A DNA stretch of 11,232 nt from Eubacterium sp. CAG:252 (lineage in GTDB: Bacteria > Bacillota > Clostridia > Lachnospirales > Lachnospiraceae), in assembly GCA_000436535.1 (NCBI GenBank), contig FR886286.1, positions 1 to 11,232 on the forward strand, read 5' to 3'. Shown piece by piece: positions 1-6,121 of the stretch. The notes below the pieces were generated by a model. It made no database searches. It saw nothing but the letters and a program-made list of their open reading frames with translations, and was not told where the DNA came from. Made by a program: the position numbers and the translations under genes. Positions within the stretch are counted from its first letter, which is position 1. Each line of letters opens with the position of its first letter.

Positions 1-166
1 CGAATATGATGTGATTAACATATCGTGATTATTATATGCATTTAAAAGTACCGAATATGATGTGATTAACATATCGCGATTATTATATGAATTCATATGT
101 ACCGAATATGATGTGATTATCATATCGCACTTATTATATACTTTTATATGTACAGAATATATTCTG
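1..166. repeat. Tandem 51-bp repeat array, three copies plus a decayed fourth start
   Basis: Three head-to-tail copies lie at 1-51, 52-102 and 103-153, and a decayed fourth copy starts at 154. The first half of each copy is nearly invariant and holds an imperfect dyad: CGAATATG, about ten bases, then CATATCG. In copy 3 one A-to-T change lengthens the inner arms to ATATGAT/ATCATAT. The second half is more variable, and in copy 2 it contains the palindrome ATATGAATTCATAT. The period is 17 codons, so any frame stays in register. One + frame gives a 17-residue repeat (EYDVINIS-LLY-F-CT pattern), but it has TGA in copy 1. One - frame is open through all three copies to the window edge but has no ribosome binding site. 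I therefore annotate a DNA repeat, not a gene. The array probably continues to the left of the window. No spacers separate the copies, so it is not a CRISPR array. Confidence 0.9.
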
Positions 167-270
167 GTAAAACTGCAAAAATTAGAATATTCCCCGGATT
201 ATTGTGAAATGTATATATATTTCTTTTTTATAATGATACTATCTTGTGCAATAATATGCAAGTTTGTCTA

Positions 271-299
271 TTGATTTTGAATGTATGCTGTTATATAAT
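271..299 (+). promoter_or_regulatory. Candidate vegetative promoter of purC, distal
   Basis: The -35 is TTGATT at 271-276 (4 of 6 consensus bases). After a 17-nt spacer comes a perfect TATAAT at 294-299. Transcription would start near 306 and give a purC leader of roughly 160 nt. This is the best match to a sigma-A promoter before purC, but AT-rich sequence produces such matches by chance. Confidence 0.5.
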
Positions 300-369
300 T
301 TTTTCTGTTGGGTACAGTTGTATACCAATATATTCTGTTTATGAATAATGAATGATATAAGTAACAAAT

Positions 370-398
370 TTGACATATTTGAATGTTCATTATATTAC
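370..398 (+). promoter_or_regulatory. Candidate vegetative promoter of purC, proximal
   Basis: There is a perfect TTGACA at 370-375. The matching -10 is uncertain: TATTAC at 393-398 has 17-nt spacing with 4 of 6 matches, and TATATT at 391-396 has 15-nt spacing with 5 of 6. The spacer contains TGAATGTTCA (380-389), a short dyad that could be an operator half-site pair. It is not a clear PurR box. Confidence 0.4.
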
Positions 399-464
399 TC
401 ATATATTTATAAACTGAATATACACAACACATAAAAATAAACATTTAAAAGGATGGACGCGATC

Positions 465-1334
465 ATGGAAAAGTTTGAGTTACTTTATGAAGGAAAAGTC
501 AGAGAAGTATATGATATTGGAGATAAGCTTGTTATTGCAGCTACTGACCGTATATCAGCATTCGACCATATTTTAAAGAATAAGGTTACAGATAAGGGTG
601 CTATTCTTACACAGATGTCTAAGTTCTGGTTTGATTATACTAAGGATGTTATTCCTAATCATATGATTTCTGTTGATGTTAAGGATATGCCAGAATTCTT
701 CCAAAATGAAAAGTATGCAAGAAGAAGTATGATGTGTAAGAAGTTAACTATGCTTCCAATCGAGTGCATCGTTAGAGGATATATAACAGGAAGCGGCTGG
801 GCAAGCTATCAGAAGAATGGTACAGTCTGTGGAATTAAGCTTCCAGAAGGACTTGAAGAGTCAGAAAAGCTTCCTGAACCAATTTACACACCAAGTACAA
901 AGGCTGAGATTGGTGACCATGATGAAAATATTTCATTTGAGCAGAGTATTGAAGTATTAGAGAAGAAGTTCCCAGGAAAAGGCTTAGAGTATGCAACAAA
1001 GATTAAGGATGCAACTATTGCTCTTTACAAGAAGTGCGCAGAATATGCATTAAGCAAGGGAATTATTATTGCTGATACTAAGTTTGAATTCGGTCTTGAT
1101 GAGAACGGAGAAGTTGTTATCGGTGATGAAATGCTTACACCAGACAGCTCACGTTTCTGGCCATTGGAAGGATATAAGAAGGGACAGGGACAGCCATCTT
1201 ATGACAAGCAGTTTGTAAGAAACTGGCTTCTTGCTAATCCAGACAGCGATTACCTTCTTCCAGATGATATTATTGAGAAGACAGTTGATAAGTACAAGGA
1301 AGCTTATAAGCTCCTTACTGGCGAAGATTTCTAA
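465..1334 (+). CDS. purC: Phosphoribosylaminoimidazole-succinocarboxamide synthase (SAICAR synthetase)
   Basis: This cytosolic enzyme couples 5-aminoimidazole-4-carboxylate ribonucleotide to aspartate using ATP, giving SAICAR in de novo purine synthesis. The 289-residue product begins with the family's LYEGKVREVYDIGD strand (residues 7-20), which forms the nucleotide-binding lobe. It then shows ATDRISAFD (26-34), the signature LPIECIVRGYITGSGW (97-112) and the second signature IADTKFEFG (202-210), followed by GDEMLTPDSSRFW (220-232). The length fits the long PurC form of about 290 residues rather than the short form of about 235. I chose ATG 465 because AAAAGGA (447-453) sits at a workable distance and the homologous region starts at once. 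An in-frame ATG at 453 would add four residues but lies on top of that Shine-Dalgarno. The gene is followed by the 283-nt structured purF leader, and I see no U-rich terminator between them, so purC and purF could share a transcript. Confidence 0.96.
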   Translation: MEKFELLYEGKVREVYDIGDKLVIAATDRISAFDHILKNKVTDKGAILTQMSKFWFDYTKDVIPNHMISVDVKDMPEFFQNEKYARRSMMCKKLTMLPIECIVRGYITGSGWASYQKNGTVCGIKLPEGLEESEKLPEPIYTPSTKAEIGDHDENISFEQSIEVLEKKFPGKGLEYATKIKDATIALYKKCAEYALSKGIIIADTKFEFGLDENGEVVIGDEMLTPDSSRFWPLEGYKKGQGQPSYDKQFVRNWLLANPDSDYLLPDDIIEKTVDKYKEAYKLLTGEDF

Positions 1335-1351
1335 TACTGTCGTTACATAGA

Positions 1352-1500
1352 TATATAGCTATAGATGAGCAGATTTAAAATATTGTACAATTATGTCAGC
1401 ATTAGGATATATTTTGCGTAATATATTGAAATGCATATGTGGTACAGACAAAAATATTTATTTTATGAACTTTTCTTTGTCTGCTCATTTATAGTATATA
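1352..1500 (+). repeat. Long inverted repeat between purC and purF, possible leader structure or small inverted-repeat element
   Basis: The arms at 1352-1373 and 1480-1500 are complementary over about 21 bp, with one bulged G at 1358 and one G-U pair. The core is ATGAGCAGA with TCTGCTCAT. About 106 nt lie between them. Inside, CAGACAAA (1445-1452) pairs with TTTGTCTG (1476-1483). The right half of this inner hairpin overlaps the right arm of the long stem at 1480-1483, so the two stems compete for four bases. The outer arms end in TATATA, which is also compatible with a miniature element that targets TA. No coding frame in it looks real. Confidence 0.75.
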
Positions 1501-1537
1501 GATTATCATTTTATGATGAATACATGATTAATTGTCA

Positions 1538-1572
1538 GACTGATGCTTAGTCTAAGGCATAGCGGGACAGTC
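1538..1572 (+). promoter_or_regulatory. purF leader hairpin
   Basis: GACTG (1538-1542) pairs with CAGTC (1568-1572). These arms enclose a second stem, ATGCTTA (1543-1549) with TAAGGCAT (1553-1560, one bulge). A 7-nt direct repeat, GTCAGAC, occurs at 1534-1540 and 1570-1576. Its CAGAC core also matches 1445-1449, so the GTCTG at 1479-1483 has three possible partners. The hairpin sits about 45 nt before the purF start and could affect translation or transcription. No U-run follows it, so it is not an intrinsic terminator by itself. Confidence 0.4.
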
Positions 1573-1617
1573 AGACGAAATACAGAGCTGATAATAATTA
1601 ATAAGACAGAGGTAATT

Positions 1618-3045
1618 ATGAACGATAGTTATATAGATGACAGAAAGCTTCATGAAGAATGTGGGGTGTTTGGTGTATATGATTTTGATGGCGTAGATGT
1701 GGCATCAACCATATATTACGGATTATTTGCACTCCAGCACAGAGGTCAGGAGAGCTGTGGTATTGCGGTAAGTGATACAGAAGGTCCTAAGGGTAAGGTG
1801 CTTTCCCATAAGGACATGGGGCTTGTGAATGAGGTTTTTAATCCAGACTCTCTTGAGAAGTTAAAGGGAAATATAGGTGTTGGACATGTGCGTTATTCAA
1901 CAGCAGGAAGTTCAACAAGAGAAAATGCACAGCCGCTTGTTCTTAATTATGTTAAGGGAACTCTTGGTATGGCGCACAATGGAAATCTTCTCAATGCTGT
2001 AGAGTTAAGGGAAGAACTTTCATATACAGGCGCTATTTTCCAGACGACTATAGACTCGGAAGTTATAGCATATTTAATAGCAAGGGAAAGACTTAATACA
2101 GGAACAGTAGAAGATGCTGTTAAAAATGCTATGAAAAAGATAAAGGGTGCTTATTCACTTATCGTAATGAGCCCAAGAAAGCTTATCGGTGCGAGGGATC
2201 CATTTGGTTTTAAGCCACTCTGCATAGGTAAGAGAGATAATGCATATTTCTTATCATCAGAAACCTGTGCTCTTGATACAGTAGGTGCTGAATTCATAAG
2301 AGATGTACTTCCAGGTGAGATTGTTACTATCACAAAGGATGGTATCAAGTCAGATACTTCATTATGTCAGAAGAATACAGCAAGATGTATATTTGAATAC
2401 ATATATTTTGCAAGACCAGACAGTAAGATAGATGGTATGGGGGTATATGAGTCACGTGTAAATGCAGGACGTATATTAGCAAAGACTCACCCAGTAGATG
2501 CAGACCTTGTTGTTGGTGTTCCTGAATCAGGTAATCCGGCGGCACTTGGATATTCCATGGAATCAGGAATACCATACGGTAACGCATTTATAAAGAATAA
2601 TTATGTAGGAAGAACATTTATAAAACCAAAGCAGGAACAGAGAGAATCGAGTGTTAAGGTTAAGCTTAATGTGTTAAAGGAAGTTGTTGCGGGAAAGAGA
2701 GTTATTATGATTGATGATTCAATCGTAAGAGGAACAACAAGCAGCAGAATTATTAACCTTTTAAGACAGGCAGGAGCTAAAGAAGTTCATGTAAGAATAA
2801 GCTCACCTGCATTCCTTCATCCTTGTTACTTTGGTACAGATATTCCATCAGAAGACCAGCTTATTGCATCAGGAAGAACTGTAGAACAGATATGTGATGA
2901 AATCGGTGCAGATTCACTTGGATACCTTGAAACAGACAAGCTTAGTGAGATGATATGTAATCAGACAGGCTTCTGTGATGCCTGCTTTACAGGTAACTAT
3001 CCTATTGAACCACCAACAATTGATATACGTGGAGAGATGGGCTGA
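1618..3045 (+). CDS. purF: Amidophosphoribosyltransferase (glutamine PRPP amidotransferase)
   Basis: PurF makes 5-phosphoribosylamine from PRPP and glutamine, the first committed step of purine synthesis. From ATG 1618 the product is 475 residues. A 14-residue propeptide precedes ECGVFGV, where Cys15 is the expected glutaminase nucleophile exposed by processing. The Ntn-hydrolase domain shows HRGQESCGIA (41-50), GVGHVRYST (87-95) and AHNGNL (119-124). The phosphoribosyltransferase domain shows VIMIDDSIVRGTT (362-374), the PRPP-binding loop. Cys257, Cys403, Cys453 and Cys456 match the four ligands of the Bacillus-type [4Fe-4S] cluster, so this is an oxygen-labile PurF. ATG 1618 has AGAGG (1608-1612) five bases upstream. 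An upstream ATG at 1543 would add 25 atypical residues and lies inside a leader hairpin, so I rejected it. A strong terminator closes the unit. Confidence 0.97.
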   Translation: MNDSYIDDRKLHEECGVFGVYDFDGVDVASTIYYGLFALQHRGQESCGIAVSDTEGPKGKVLSHKDMGLVNEVFNPDSLEKLKGNIGVGHVRYSTAGSSTRENAQPLVLNYVKGTLGMAHNGNLLNAVELREELSYTGAIFQTTIDSEVIAYLIARERLNTGTVEDAVKNAMKKIKGAYSLIVMSPRKLIGARDPFGFKPLCIGKRDNAYFLSSETCALDTVGAEFIRDVLPGEIVTITKDGIKSDTSLCQKNTARCIFEYIYFARPDSKIDGMGVYESRVNAGRILAKTHPVDADLVVGVPESGNPAALGYSMESGIPYGNAFIKNNYVGRTFIKPKQEQRESSVKVKLNVLKEVVAGKRVIMIDDSIVRGTTSSRIINLLRQAGAKEVHVRISSPAFLHPCYFGTDIPSEDQLIASGRTVEQICDEIGADSLGYLETDKLSEMICNQTGFCDACFTGNYPIEPPTIDIRGEMG

Positions 3046-3057
3046 TAAAGATGTATT

Positions 3058-3085
3058 AAAGAGGAGGGGATAACCCTCCTTTTTT
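3058..3085 (+). terminator. Rho-independent terminator after purF
   Basis: GGAGGG (3063-3068), a GATAA loop and CCCTCC (3074-3079) form a GC-rich stem. It is extended by A-U and G-U pairs and followed by a run of T to 3085. It begins 13 nt after the purF stop codon. Confidence 0.93.
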
Positions 3086-3190
3086 GATATGGTTAAAGAT
3101 GTGTAAATATAGCTACGATGTATGAATAATTGGGGATTTTGTAATTGCATATATAGTCCTGCTGGTAATAAACATATGTGCGACATATAA

Positions 3191-3218
3191 GTGACAATGC
3201 ATTTTGCAATTATATAAC
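3191..3218 (+). promoter_or_regulatory. Candidate promoter of the HD hydrolase gene
   Basis: GTGACA (3191-3196, 5 of 6), a 16-nt spacer and TATAAC (3213-3218, 5 of 6) lie downstream of the purF terminator. They would give a leader of about 130 nt for the gene at 3354. The 268-nt gap from 3086 to 3353 holds nothing else I can name apart from the hairpin at 3311-3338. Confidence 0.5.
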
Positions 3219-3310
3219 ACTGCAATCTATAGGGAAGAACCTTGATGATTGTGATTGAGTAATGCAGAAAGTCCATAAAACCAGTTGCAATAAATAAAAA
3301 TTAAGAAAGG

Positions 3311-3338
3311 AAAAATACATATATTTGTATATGTTTTT
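3311..3338 (+). promoter_or_regulatory. AT-rich hairpin directly before the HD hydrolase ribosome binding site
   Basis: AAAAA, a bulged T, and ACATATA pair with TATATGT followed by TTTTT across a TTTG loop. The hairpin ends exactly where the AGGAGA Shine-Dalgarno (3339-3344) begins. Its form, a stem followed by a T-run, is that of a weak attenuator. With an all-AT stem, termination would be inefficient. Confidence 0.4.
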
Positions 3339-3353
3339 AGGAGAACAATTGAT

Positions 3354-3956
3354 ATGGAGAGTAAAGAAGACAGACTTATAAAACAGATGAAGTTTATAGA
3401 GGAAATAGATAAGGAAAAGCTTATAGGAAGACAGACATATCTTTCAGATGCTTCAAGGAAGGAAAATGATGCGGAACACGCATGGCATATGGCTATTATG
3501 GCTGTTTTGTTAAGCGAGTATTCTAATGAGAAGATAGATGTCTTAAAGACTATGACAATGCTTCTTATACACGATATTGTAGAAATAGATGCCGGAGATA
3601 CTTATGCATATGATGAAGAGGCAAAGAAGACACAGCGCGAGCGTGAGCTGGCTGCGGCTGACAGGATATTTGGCTTACTGCCGGATGATCAGGCAGAGTA
3701 TATGCGTGGTCTGTGGGATGAATTCGAGGAGAGAAAGACTCCAGAGGCAAGATTTGCAAGAACACTTGATAATGTACAGCCAACGCTTCTTAATAATGCT
3801 TCAGAGGGTAGAAGCTGGGAAGAAAAAGGTGTTCACCTAAGCCAGATTTTAAAAAGAAATGAATGTACAAAAGATGGTTCGGAAAAGCTGTGGGATTATG
3901 CATTTAATAATTTTATAAAGCCAAATGTGGAGTCTGGTAAGATTAAGAAAGATTAG
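3354..3956 (+). CDS. HD-domain hydrolase, YfbR/HDDC2-like 5'-deoxynucleotidase family
   Basis: This 200-residue soluble protein is a stand-alone HD-domain metallohydrolase. The metal-binding pattern is visible: His42 in ENDAEHAWHMA (38-48), His73-Asp74 in LLIHDIVEIDAGDTYAYD (70-87), and Asp139 in FARTLDNVQP (134-143). The family (HD_3 type) includes E. coli YfbR and HDDC2, which dephosphorylate deoxynucleoside 5'-monophosphates. Substrate preference cannot be read from the sequence, so the activity is a family inference. AGGAGA (3339-3344) lies nine bases before the ATG, which fixes the start. It stands alone between the purF terminator and a chemoreceptor gene with its own promoter candidate. 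Its place among purine genes suggests nucleotide-pool maintenance. No truncation or frame damage is seen. Confidence 0.85.
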   Translation: MESKEDRLIKQMKFIEEIDKEKLIGRQTYLSDASRKENDAEHAWHMAIMAVLLSEYSNEKIDVLKTMTMLLIHDIVEIDAGDTYAYDEEAKKTQRERELAAADRIFGLLPDDQAEYMRGLWDEFEERKTPEARFARTLDNVQPTLLNNASEGRSWEEKGVHLSQILKRNECTKDGSEKLWDYAFNNFIKPNVESGKIKKD

Positions 3957-4100
3957 GTATTGTAATTATAGTTTTTTGGTAATATAATTATATTGATGAT
4001 TTTGTGTGACAATTATATATGTGGGATTGTTTTCACTTAAGATTAATTCTGAGGTAAGTTACTATCAGAAAATATTTAATGCATATATGTAAAATATATT

Positions 4101-4128
4101 TTGTGAATGTTTTTATATTACATAGAAT
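4101..4128 (+). promoter_or_regulatory. Candidate promoter of the chemoreceptor gene
   Basis: TTGTGA (4101-4106, 4 of 6), a 16-nt spacer and TAGAAT (4123-4128, 5 of 6) would start transcription about 28 nt before the ATG at 4162. I looked for a sigma-28 (flagellar) promoter of the TAAA...CCGATA kind and did not find a convincing one. The rest of the 205-nt gap after the HD gene is AT-rich with only weak all-AT dyads. Confidence 0.4.
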
Positions 4129-4161
4129 ATTTTACATGGCAGGAAGTAACGGAGGAAAATT

Positions 4162-5919
4162 ATGAGTGGTAATGAGCAGGACAGCATGAATATGTCCCCA
4201 AATGACACAAGTGCCAAAGGCGGGAAAAGTGCGACTGCCGGCGTGCAGTTTAAAAACGGACAGGCAGCAATGCTTAAAAGAATAGTGAAGCAGACATATG
4301 TATTTGTTATAGTCGGAGTTGTATGTTTCTTATTGTTTATAGCAAGTAATATTCAATATTCGATGGTTCAGGATAAGCAGCTTAGCTGTACAAAGTATCT
4401 TAACCAGTACAGATTAGGTTCTAAGACACTTACATCAGCAGTGCAGTCATATGCTGTAACAGGTGATATTACATATTATAATGCTTATATGAAAGAGTTA
4501 AACGAGGATAAGAATAGAGATATAGCATGGGAAGGACTTAAAAAGTGTAACCTGACTGATGATGAGTGGTCACAGCTTGAACATATATCAGGGCTTTCAG
4601 ATGGTCTTGTACCTCTTGAGGAAGAGGCTATGCAGCAGGTCAAGAATGGCAATACACAAAAGGCCACAGAAGCAGTGTTTGGTAATTCATATGAGCAGAC
4701 AGTACAGGAGATTACAACAGCAACAGATACCAGTATTAATAATATTTTATCAAGAAGAGCTCAGAATAAGAGAAATATAAATATTATCAAGTATATATGT
4801 CTGTTTGCGTTGATAGTATCTTTTGGAGCGATAGTAAGAAAAGTTGTAGCAGCTATGAACTTTGCAAGAAGAGAACTATTAGTTCCTATAGTTAAGGTAT
4901 CAGAGCAGATGCAGATACTCGCAAGAGGTGAGTTTGATAATAAGCTGGATATACAGCCGGATAATTCTGAGGTTGGTAATATGGTTAAGTCTATATTATT
5001 TATGAATGATAACTTCAGAAAGATGATAAGTGAGCTTTCAGATGTACTTGCCAAGATGGGCAGCGGCAATTATATGGTTGAACTTAAGGAAGATTATGTA
5101 GGTGAATTTGTTGAGATAAAGAATTCAATGGAGCAGATTATAGCAAGTACAAAGGAAGCATTAAACACAATACAGAATGCAGCAGGAGAGATAGATGCTG
5201 GTTCCTCACAGCTTGCAAAGGCGGCTATAGACCTTGCAGAGGGATGTACAGTACAGTCTGGTAAAGTATCAGATGTATCCAATATGATTAACGAGATGGC
5301 AAAGAGCATGGAGCAGAAGACTGAGGAGGCAAAGGAAACTGCTCAGGTATCACAGGCTGCCGGAAAGGTGCTTGATGACAGCAATACAAAGATGCAGGAG
5401 TTAAAGGAAGCTATCAGTGAAATAAGCAAGTGTTCAGAAGAAATACATAATATAATTGGTGCTATTGAGGATATAGCAAGCCAGACTAATCTATTATCGC
5501 TTAATGCTTCAATAGAGGCAGCGAGGGCAGGAGAAGCAGGAAGGGGGTTTGCGGTTGTTGCAGAACAGGTAAAGAATCTTGCAGAGCAGTCTACAAATGC
5601 TGCCGGTGAAACAACGGCGCTTATAGAGAATACTATAAAGGCAGTAGAAAAAGGAATTACTATCGCAGATGAGGCTGTTGCCAATATGGCAGGAGTTATG
5701 GAGGGAGCAAAGGATGCAACTGACAGAATGAGTCGTATGGCAGATGATTTACAGCAGGAAGCTAAGAATGTTTACAAGATTGATGAAAATATCTCACATG
5801 TGTTAGAGATTGTAGATAATAACTCGGCAGCTTCCGAGGAAACAGCGGCAGTAAGTGAAGAGCAGGCAGCACAGGTACAGACTATGGTACATATTATGGA
5901 GAAGTTTACTATAAGTTAG
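4162..5919 (+). CDS. Methyl-accepting chemotaxis protein (transmembrane chemoreceptor)
   Basis: This 585-residue membrane chemoreceptor should signal to CheA/CheW. Residues 1-40 form an unusually long polar cytoplasmic lead. TM1 is about 45-63. The extracellular domain, about 64-207, is largely helical and resembles four-helix-bundle or CHASE3-like sensors. TM2 is about 208-227. A HAMP domain follows (about 230-287), then a second HAMP-like segment (about 288-340). The cytoplasmic coiled coil carries the invariant hairpin tip, EDIASQTNLLSLNASIEAARAGEAGRGFAVVAEQV (starting at 436). Glu/Gln-rich helical segments flank the tip as possible methylation regions. The C-terminus ends at EKFTIS, without the NWETF-type CheR tether. 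GGAGGA (4151-4156) lies five bases before the ATG. It lies inside a purine gene cluster with no other chemotaxis gene in view. The ligand is unknown; a purine or nucleoside would be only a guess from position. Confidence 0.93.
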   Translation: MSGNEQDSMNMSPNDTSAKGGKSATAGVQFKNGQAAMLKRIVKQTYVFVIVGVVCFLLFIASNIQYSMVQDKQLSCTKYLNQYRLGSKTLTSAVQSYAVTGDITYYNAYMKELNEDKNRDIAWEGLKKCNLTDDEWSQLEHISGLSDGLVPLEEEAMQQVKNGNTQKATEAVFGNSYEQTVQEITTATDTSINNILSRRAQNKRNINIIKYICLFALIVSFGAIVRKVVAAMNFARRELLVPIVKVSEQMQILARGEFDNKLDIQPDNSEVGNMVKSILFMNDNFRKMISELSDVLAKMGSGNYMVELKEDYVGEFVEIKNSMEQIIASTKEALNTIQNAAGEIDAGSSQLAKAAIDLAEGCTVQSGKVSDVSNMINEMAKSMEQKTEEAKETAQVSQAAGKVLDDSNTKMQELKEAISEISKCSEEIHNIIGAIEDIASQTNLLSLNASIEAARAGEAGRGFAVVAEQVKNLAEQSTNAAGETTALIENTIKAVEKGITIADEAVANMAGVMEGAKDATDRMSRMADDLQQEAKNVYKIDENISHVLEIVDNNSAASEETAAVSEEQAAQVQTMVHIMEKFTIS

Positions 5920-6010
5920 TAGGCACAATATTGAATGAACAGAGTATATATGATACAATCTCACTATGGTGCTTTTATGATGCTTTAGTGTATTGAAGTA
6001 AGAATACATT

Positions 6011-6040
6011 TTGACACAGGAATTTATATTAGAATAAAGT
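6011..6040 (+). promoter_or_regulatory. Candidate promoter of purB and the downstream lipid genes
   Basis: There is a perfect TTGACA at 6011-6016. The likely -10 is TAAAGT at 6035-6040 (18-nt spacer, 4 of 6), or the overlapping AATAAA. The leader to the purB ATG would be about 75 nt. I saw no clear terminator after the chemoreceptor gene in 5920-6010, only weak partial dyads (CACTA/TAGTG). Confidence 0.45.
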
Positions 6041-6121
6041 GCCATAAATATACAGGTATTAAGGTTTATGATACCTGACTTTATAAAAATCAGGACAATT
6101 AAAGAAAGGCGGATTGCAGGA

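Larger units (their letters stand above)
167..452. other. AT-rich gene-free region upstream of purC
   Basis: No supported coding sequence was seen here. The only long + frame is the tail of the one entering from the repeats, a low-complexity hydrophobic reading without a ribosome binding site. The stretch holds the two purC promoter candidates described separately. It also has a small imperfect hairpin at 310-326 (GGTA/TACC arms) and an 8-bp inverted repeat, ATAATGAA at about 345-352 with TTCATTAT at about 386-393. I could not match a guanine, PRPP or other purine-related riboswitch consensus. Confidence 0.6.

Noticed and set aside
1..153. CRISPR array
   Set aside because: The copies are directly adjacent with no unique spacers, and no cas genes are present.
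1..198. A - strand frame open through all three 51-bp repeats to the window edge
   Set aside because: The only ATG starts lie within the repeats and lack a Shine-Dalgarno, and the sequence resembles no known protein start. It cannot be judged without the sequence to the left.
62..274. A 70-residue + strand reading of the repeats and the following AT-rich sequence
   Set aside because: It has no ribosome binding site, its repeat frame is broken by TGA in copy 1, and its tail is low-complexity hydrophobic. It is better explained by the period being a multiple of three.
300..464. Known purine, PRPP or ZTP riboswitch before purC
   Set aside because: I looked for the conserved core patterns and none was recognisable. 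A covariance-model scan would be decisive.
1543..1617. Upstream start giving PurF a 25-residue extension
   Set aside because: The extra residues do not resemble a PurF propeptide, the ATG lies in a leader hairpin, and ATG 1618 has a good ribosome binding site.
2914..3276. A 120-codon - strand frame over the purF end and the following gap
   Set aside because: It crosses the purF coding end and the terminator, has low-complexity composition, and lacks start signals.
3957..4161. Sigma-28 flagellar-type promoter for the chemoreceptor gene
   Set aside because: No TAAA plus CCGATA-like pair with the right spacing was found; a sigma-A-like candidate fits better.
4761..5684. Long - strand open frames inside the chemoreceptor gene
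   Set aside because: These are antisense shadows of a strongly supported + strand gene, with no ribosome binding sites and no recognisable domains.
6068..6121. Upstream start giving PurB an 18-residue extension
   Set aside because: The family begins at MNDRYQTPLAERYAS, and the upstream ATG has poor Shine-Dalgarno spacing.
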